A DNA stretch of 9,606 nt, from assembly GCA_903953985.1 (NCBI GenBank), contig CAJBLW010000377.1, positions 1 to 9,606 on the forward strand. The letters are read 5' to 3'. The translations under genes and the position numbers were made by a program. The notes beneath the pieces are model-generated. The model saw only the letters and a program-made list of their open reading frames with translations. It had not been told where the DNA came from and made no database searches. Of the stretch, positions 5,779 to 9,606 are shown piece after piece; position 1 is the stretch's first letter, and the number at the start of each line of letters is the position of its first letter. This DNA is from an uncultured Burkholderiales bacterium. Its GTDB lineage: Bacteria; Pseudomonadota; Gammaproteobacteria; Burkholderiales; Burkholderiaceae_C.

Positions 5779-7242
5779 ATGACCCAAGTCACCAATACCG
5801 TGCGCTTTGTACTCGACGGCCGCATCGTCGAAGCCCAAGGCAAGCGCCGCACCACCACTGTTCTGGATTACCTGCGCGAGCAATTGCACCGCACCGGCAC
5901 CAAAGAGGGCTGCGCCGAAGGCGATTGCGGCGCTTGTGTGGTCATGGTGGGTGAGCTCAATGCTGCAGGCACGGGGGTGGACTACGTGGCCACCAACGCC
6001 TGCATCCAGTTGTTGCCTTCGCTGGACGGGAAATCAGTGAAAACCATCGAGAGCCTGAAAAAAGCCGATGGCACCATGCACCCGGTGCAAGAAGAGATGG
6101 TCAAGTGCCACGGCTCGCAGTGTGGTTTTTGCACGCCCGGCATCGTGATGAGCTTGGTGAACCTGGTGCAGGTATTGCCCACCCCCAATCGCCAGCAAAT
6201 CACCGATTCGCTCAGTGGCAACCTGTGCCGCTGCACCGGCTACAAGCCGATCATCGAGTCGGCCACCAAGGCCTGCGCCAAGCCCGGGGCGCTCAAGCTT
6301 GACGACAGTGTTGATGTGCCCTTGCTCAAGGAAATCAAGCGCTCCAGCGTGCCCACCTTGAGCTTGGACGGCGACATCATCGTGCAGCCGGTGGTTCGCA
6401 CCAAGAAGGGCAACGAGTTTGTCTCGCCCGCCACCTTGACCGAAGTCGCCGACTATTTGTTGAAGAACCCCACCACCACTTTGCTGGCGGGCAGCACCGA
6501 AATTGGCCTACAGGTGAACAAGCAGTTCAGCCGACCTGACCACATCATGTATTTGGGCAATGTGGCCGAGCTGCGTGAGGTCAAAGAAACCGACCAGGTC
6601 TGGCGCATTGGCGCAGCCGTGTCGCTGACGCAAGTCGAGGCGCTGGTCGCCAAGGCCTACCCCGACTTCACCGAGGTGCTGCGCCGCTTCGGATCACCCC
6701 CCATCCGTTCCACCGCCACGCTGGCGGGCAACATCGCCAACGGCTCGCCGATTGGCGACACCATGCCTTGCCTGATGTCGCTGGGTGCCAGCCTGGTGCT
6801 GCGCCGGGGCGACAAAACCCGCAAGGTGCTGCTGGATAACTTCTACACGGGCATGAAAAAAAACGTGATGGAGCCCGGAGAGTTCATCGAAGCCGTCGAA
6901 TTGCCCAAGCCCGTTGCCGGCCAGGTGTTCCGCGCGCACAAGGTCAGTAAGCGTTTTGAGCAAGACATTTCGGCCACCTGCGCTGCCATCAGCTACGCGC
7001 TGAAAGGCGGCAAGTTGTCGGGTGCGAAGTTGGCCTACACCGGCTTGGCCCCATCGCCTTGCCGCGCCCCCAAGCTCGAAGCCGTGCTGGAAGGTCGCGT
7101 GCCATCCGAGGTGAAAGCCGCTGAGCTGGATGCAGCGATTGCCACCAGCTTCACCGCCCGTGATGGTCTGCGTGCCACCTGGGCCTACCGTGCCCTGGTC
7201 GCCCGCAACCTGGTGCTCGAATTCATTGAAGAACAATCTTAA
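5779..7242 (+). CDS. xdhA: Xanthine dehydrogenase small subunit (two [2Fe-2S] clusters and FAD)
   Basis: The 487-residue subunit carries electrons from the molybdenum site in XdhB to NAD+. Residues 1-90 form a plant-type ferredoxin domain with GCAEGDCGAC (44-53): Cys45, Cys50, Cys53 and Cys75. Residues 95-165 hold the second [2Fe-2S] domain with Cys115, Cys118, Cys150 and Cys152 (QCGFCTPG and LCRCTGYKP). From about 210 to 380 is the FAD-binding domain: LLAGSTEIG (235-243) and TLAGNIANGSPIGDT (314-328). From 385 on is the CO-dehydrogenase flavoprotein C-terminal domain. All eight cluster cysteines are present and length is normal for bacterial XdhA. The ATG at 5779 is preferred over the in-frame ATG at 5743 (12 codons earlier), because the extra MGSYRLF... 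segment does not look like the family and the earlier ATG lies inside a likely -10 element. Neither has a clear Shine-Dalgarno site. It heads an xdhAB operon with a 64-bp gap. Confidence 0.96.
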   Translation: MTQVTNTVRFVLDGRIVEAQGKRRTTTVLDYLREQLHRTGTKEGCAEGDCGACVVMVGELNAAGTGVDYVATNACIQLLPSLDGKSVKTIESLKKADGTMHPVQEEMVKCHGSQCGFCTPGIVMSLVNLVQVLPTPNRQQITDSLSGNLCRCTGYKPIIESATKACAKPGALKLDDSVDVPLLKEIKRSSVPTLSLDGDIIVQPVVRTKKGNEFVSPATLTEVADYLLKNPTTTLLAGSTEIGLQVNKQFSRPDHIMYLGNVAELREVKETDQVWRIGAAVSLTQVEALVAKAYPDFTEVLRRFGSPPIRSTATLAGNIANGSPIGDTMPCLMSLGASLVLRRGDKTRKVLLDNFYTGMKKNVMEPGEFIEAVELPKPVAGQVFRAHKVSKRFEQDISATCAAISYALKGGKLSGAKLAYTGLAPSPCRAPKLEAVLEGRVPSEVKAAELDAAIATSFTARDGLRATWAYRALVARNLVLEFIEEQS

Positions 7243-7247
7243 AACCT

Positions 7248-7289
7248 GGGGATAGACCAACATTTGCGCAGCAAATTTGCTCTGTCCCC
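7248..7289. repeat. 42-bp nested palindrome (REP-like) between xdhA and xdhB
   Basis: Outer arms GGGGATAGA (7248-7256) and TCTGTCCCC (7281-7289) pair over 9 bp with one G-T. Inside, ATTTGC (7262-7267) and GCAAAT (7271-7276) form a second 6-bp stem with a GCA loop. GCAAATTTGC (7271-7280) is also a perfect palindrome on its own. The unit starts 5 nt after the xdhA stop. Dispersed palindromes with GGGGA(C/T)AGA-like arms are, to my recollection, common in betaproteobacterial genomes and often linked to RAYT transposases. No such transposase is in the window. As RNA it would form a strong structure inside the xdhAB message. It lacks a T run, so it is unlikely to be a full terminator. Confidence 0.7.
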
Positions 7290-7306
7290 TCACTCTAGAG
7301 GCAAGA

Positions 7307-9606
7307 ATGAACGCTCCTACCCCCATCAAAAACTTGTTGCCTGTTTCGGGCGTTCAGCAAGGCACTGACATCGTTCACGAGTCTGCGCACCTGCACGTCA
7401 CGGGATCAGCCACCTACATCGACGACATCCCCGAGCACGCCGGCACTTTGTATGCCGCGCTCATCCTGTCACCCGTGGCGCATGGTGAGCTGATCGGCGA
7501 CGGCATTGACCGCGCAGCCATCCTGCGTGAGCACGGCGTGGTGGCGGTTTACACCGCCAAAGACATTCCCGGCGAAAACAACTGCGGCCCCATCGTGCAC
7601 GACGATCCGTTCCTCGCCGCTGGCAAGGTCGAGTTCATCGGCCAAGCCGTGGCCGTGGTCGTGGCGCGTGACATGCTTTATGCCCGCGAAGCCGCCCACA
7701 AAGCCAAGGTGTTGGTGAAAGAACTCACGCCCATCTTGACGGTCGAAGAAGCGATGGAAGCCGGCAGCTTCATCATGCCGCCCAAAGGCATCACCCGAGG
7801 CGATGCAGCGGCGGCAATCGCCAACGCGCCCCACACGATCAAGGGCACGACCCGCACCGGCCAGCAAGAGCAGTTTTACCTCGAAGGCCAAATCACTTAC
7901 GCAGTGCCCAAAGAAGACGGCCAGCTCACGCTGTACGTGTCAACCCAGCACCCTGATGGCAACCAACGCGAGGCCGCGCACGCGCTGAACCTGCACACCA
8001 ACGATGTGGAGGTGATTTGCCGCCGCATGGGTGGCGGCTTTGGTGGCAAAGAAGGCAACGCCAGCATCTTCAGCCAGAGCGCCGCTTTGGCCGCGTTCAA
8101 ACTGCAAAAACCGGTCAAGCTGCGCGTGAACCGCGACGACGACATGACCATCACTGGCAAGCGCCACGATTTCCGCATCGACTATGAAGTGGGCTTTGAC
8201 GATACAGGCCGCGTGCTGGGTGCCAATATCACGCTCATGTCGCGCTGCGGCTACAGCACCGATTACTCGGGCCCGGTGAACGACCGTGCTTGCCTGCACA
8301 TCGACAACACCTACCATTTGCCCGCGCTCAAGCTGGTCAGCCACCGCTGCAAAACCAACACGCAAAGCGCCACCGCTTTCCGTGGCTTTGGTGGCCCACA
8401 AGGCATGTTCGGTATCGAGACGGTGATGGACGAGATTGCGATGACCCTGGGCAAAGACCCTTTGGAGGTGCGCAAGCTCAACCTCTACAAAGACCCAGCC
8501 ATCAGCGGCACACCTGACACCATGACCACCCAATACAACCAGCTCATCGAAGACTGGGTGGGTGACAAGGTGATCGACCAGGTGGAGCAGGAATCGAAAT
8601 ACACCGAGCGCCGCGCGCAGATTCAAGCCTTCAACGCCAAGAGCAAAACCCGCAAGCGTGGTTTGTCATTGGTGCCACTGAAGTTCGGCATCAGCTTCAC
8701 CGCCACGCACCTGAACCAAGGCGGCGCGCTGCTGGTGATTTACATGGACGGCTCGGTCAGCTGCAACCACGGCGGGACCGAAATGGGCCAGGGCCTGAAC
8801 ACCAAGATGGCGCAGGTGTGTGCCGATGGCTTGGGCATCAGCGTGGACCATGTGCGCATCACCGCGACCGATTCGCAAAAAGTACCCAATGCTTCGGCCA
8901 CTTCGGCATCGAGCGGTGCCGACATCAACGGCGCGGCCATCATGAACGCGACGATGCAAATGCGTGAGCGCTTAAAGCCTGTGGCTGCCCGCATGCTTGG
9001 CTGTGCCGAAGGCGATGTGACTTTCGCGAACAACGAAGTCCACGGCGGCGTCAAATCCGTCAAGTGGGCCGACTTGACCAAACAAGCCTACATGGAGCGT
9101 GTCGGCTTGTCGGTCACGGGCTTTTACATGACGCCCGAAATCAAATACGACTTCGCGACCCTGAATGGCCGTGCTTTCTATTACTACTGCTACGGCGCGG
9201 CCGTGAGCGAAGTGGAGATCGACACCCGCACCGGCGAGTGGAGGCTCCTGGCCGTGGACATCGTGCACGACGTGGGCCGCAGCATCAACCCCGCTCTGGA
9301 CAAAGGCCAGATCGAAGGCGCTTTTGTGCAAGGCATGGGCTGGCTCACCATGGAAGAGTGCATTTGGGACAAGAAGGGTAAGCTGCTCACGCACGGCCCC
9401 AGCACTTACAAGATCCCAGTGGCGGGCGATATCCCGGAACACTTCAAGGTGACGCTGTTCGACAACGCCAACTTGAAGCCCACGCCTTTCAACAGCAAGG
9501 CCACGGGCGAGCCGCCGTTGATGCTGGGTTTGTCCACCTTCTTCGCCCTGCGCGATGCGGTGGCCGCCAGCGCCGATCACAAGGCTGTGATTTACATGGA
9601 CGCCCC
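7307..9606 (+). CDS. xdhB: Xanthine dehydrogenase molybdopterin-binding large subunit (3' end cut by window edge)
   Basis: The frame is open for 766 codons to the window end. Bacterial XdhB is usually about 770-810 residues, so only a short tail is missing. The subunit oxidises hypoxanthine and xanthine to urate at a molybdopterin-Mo centre. Active-site positions line up by motif and spacing with bovine/Rhodobacter enzymes: Gln214 (STQHP), Glu249 (MGGGFGGKE, 241-249), Arg327 (NDRACLHIDN), Phe361 (AFRGFGGPQG), Phe464/Thr465 (GISFT), the cofactor loop GGTEMGQGLNTK (489-500) and the base Glu735 (KATGEPPLML). The bovine substrate pair Glu802/Arg880 corresponds to Glu249/Arg327, which supports a purine oxidase rather than a CO or aldehyde dehydrogenase. 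The ribosome site AGAGG at 7297-7301 is 5 nt before the ATG. It pairs with XdhA upstream. XdhC, needed to insert sulfurated cofactor, would be expected downstream but is outside the window. Confidence 0.96.
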   Translation, partial: MNAPTPIKNLLPVSGVQQGTDIVHESAHLHVTGSATYIDDIPEHAGTLYAALILSPVAHGELIGDGIDRAAILREHGVVAVYTAKDIPGENNCGPIVHDDPFLAAGKVEFIGQAVAVVVARDMLYAREAAHKAKVLVKELTPILTVEEAMEAGSFIMPPKGITRGDAAAAIANAPHTIKGTTRTGQQEQFYLEGQITYAVPKEDGQLTLYVSTQHPDGNQREAAHALNLHTNDVEVICRRMGGGFGGKEGNASIFSQSAALAAFKLQKPVKLRVNRDDDMTITGKRHDFRIDYEVGFDDTGRVLGANITLMSRCGYSTDYSGPVNDRACLHIDNTYHLPALKLVSHRCKTNTQSATAFRGFGGPQGMFGIETVMDEIAMTLGKDPLEVRKLNLYKDPAISGTPDTMTTQYNQLIEDWVGDKVIDQVEQESKYTERRAQIQAFNAKSKTRKRGLSLVPLKFGISFTATHLNQGGALLVIYMDGSVSCNHGGTEMGQGLNTKMAQVCADGLGISVDHVRITATDSQKVPNASATSASSGADINGAAIMNATMQMRERLKPVAARMLGCAEGDVTFANNEVHGGVKSVKWADLTKQAYMERVGLSVTGFYMTPEIKYDFATLNGRAFYYYCYGAAVSEVEIDTRTGEWRLLAVDIVHDVGRSINPALDKGQIEGAFVQGMGWLTMEECIWDKKGKLLTHGPSTYKIPVAGDIPEHFKVTLFDNANLKPTPFNSKATGEPPLMLGLSTFFALRDAVAASADHKAVIYMDA

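Noticed and set aside
6694..9580. Several long minus-strand frames opposite xdhA and xdhB (6694-7329, 7940-8626, 8972-9580)
   Set aside because: All lie antisense to strongly conserved xanthine dehydrogenase sequence and show no motif or ribosome site of their own.
7307..9606. Large subunit as a CO dehydrogenase or aldehyde oxidase rather than xanthine dehydrogenase
   Set aside because: The purine-binding Glu249/Arg327 pair and pairing with an XdhA-type FeS-FAD subunit fit xanthine dehydrogenase. The CO dehydrogenase active-site cysteine loop is not seen.

Overview
The window is a G+C-rich stretch of bacterial chromosome and is mostly a purine (xanthine/urate) breakdown locus. Gene content, the protein style and a fused uraD-allantoate amidohydrolase gene suggest a betaproteobacterium of the Comamonadaceae (Limnohabitans/Rhodoferax/Polaromonas-like). 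That placement is recognition from memory, not a search.

Left part, minus strand: a FadR/FCD-type GntR regulator (1913-2578), a PuuE-type allantoinase (923-1885) and a fused OHCU decarboxylase/allantoate amidohydrolase (932 to beyond base 1) lie head to tail with a 27-nt gap and then a 10-nt overlap, so they look like one operon. Facing the other way across a 168-bp control region is hiuH (2747-3100), 5-hydroxyisourate hydrolase. A near-palindrome centred on TGTATACA in that control region overlaps the best candidate promoter for the regulator operon. It is the most likely operator.

Middle part: a convergent 60-bp spacer with two small hairpins separates hiuH from a minus-strand polyphosphate kinase 2 of the AMP/ADP-phosphorylating type (3161-3979). 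Divergent from it is a lipoprotein of the staphylococcal-nuclease fold (4110-4685), then a crotonase-superfamily protein (4798-5700) whose two usual catalytic glutamates are replaced. None of these three has an obvious role in purine breakdown.

Right part, plus strand: xdhA (5779-7242) and xdhB (7307 to beyond the window end) encode the two subunits of molybdenum-dependent xanthine dehydrogenase. A 42-bp nested palindrome resembling a REP-type repeat sits between them.

Together the genes cover hypoxanthine/xanthine to urate (XdhAB), 5-hydroxyisourate to OHCU (HiuH), OHCU to S-allantoin (UraD domain), allantoin to allantoate (PuuE), and allantoate to ureidoglycine/ureidoglycolate with ammonia release (AllC domain). 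The urate oxidase step and the XdhC cofactor-insertion chaperone are not in the window. No RNA gene, CRISPR array, transposase or phage gene was seen, and no stretch over 300 bases lacks a gene. I found no convincing new system. The most unusual items are the fusion enzyme, the palindrome between xdhA and xdhB, and the substituted crotonase.
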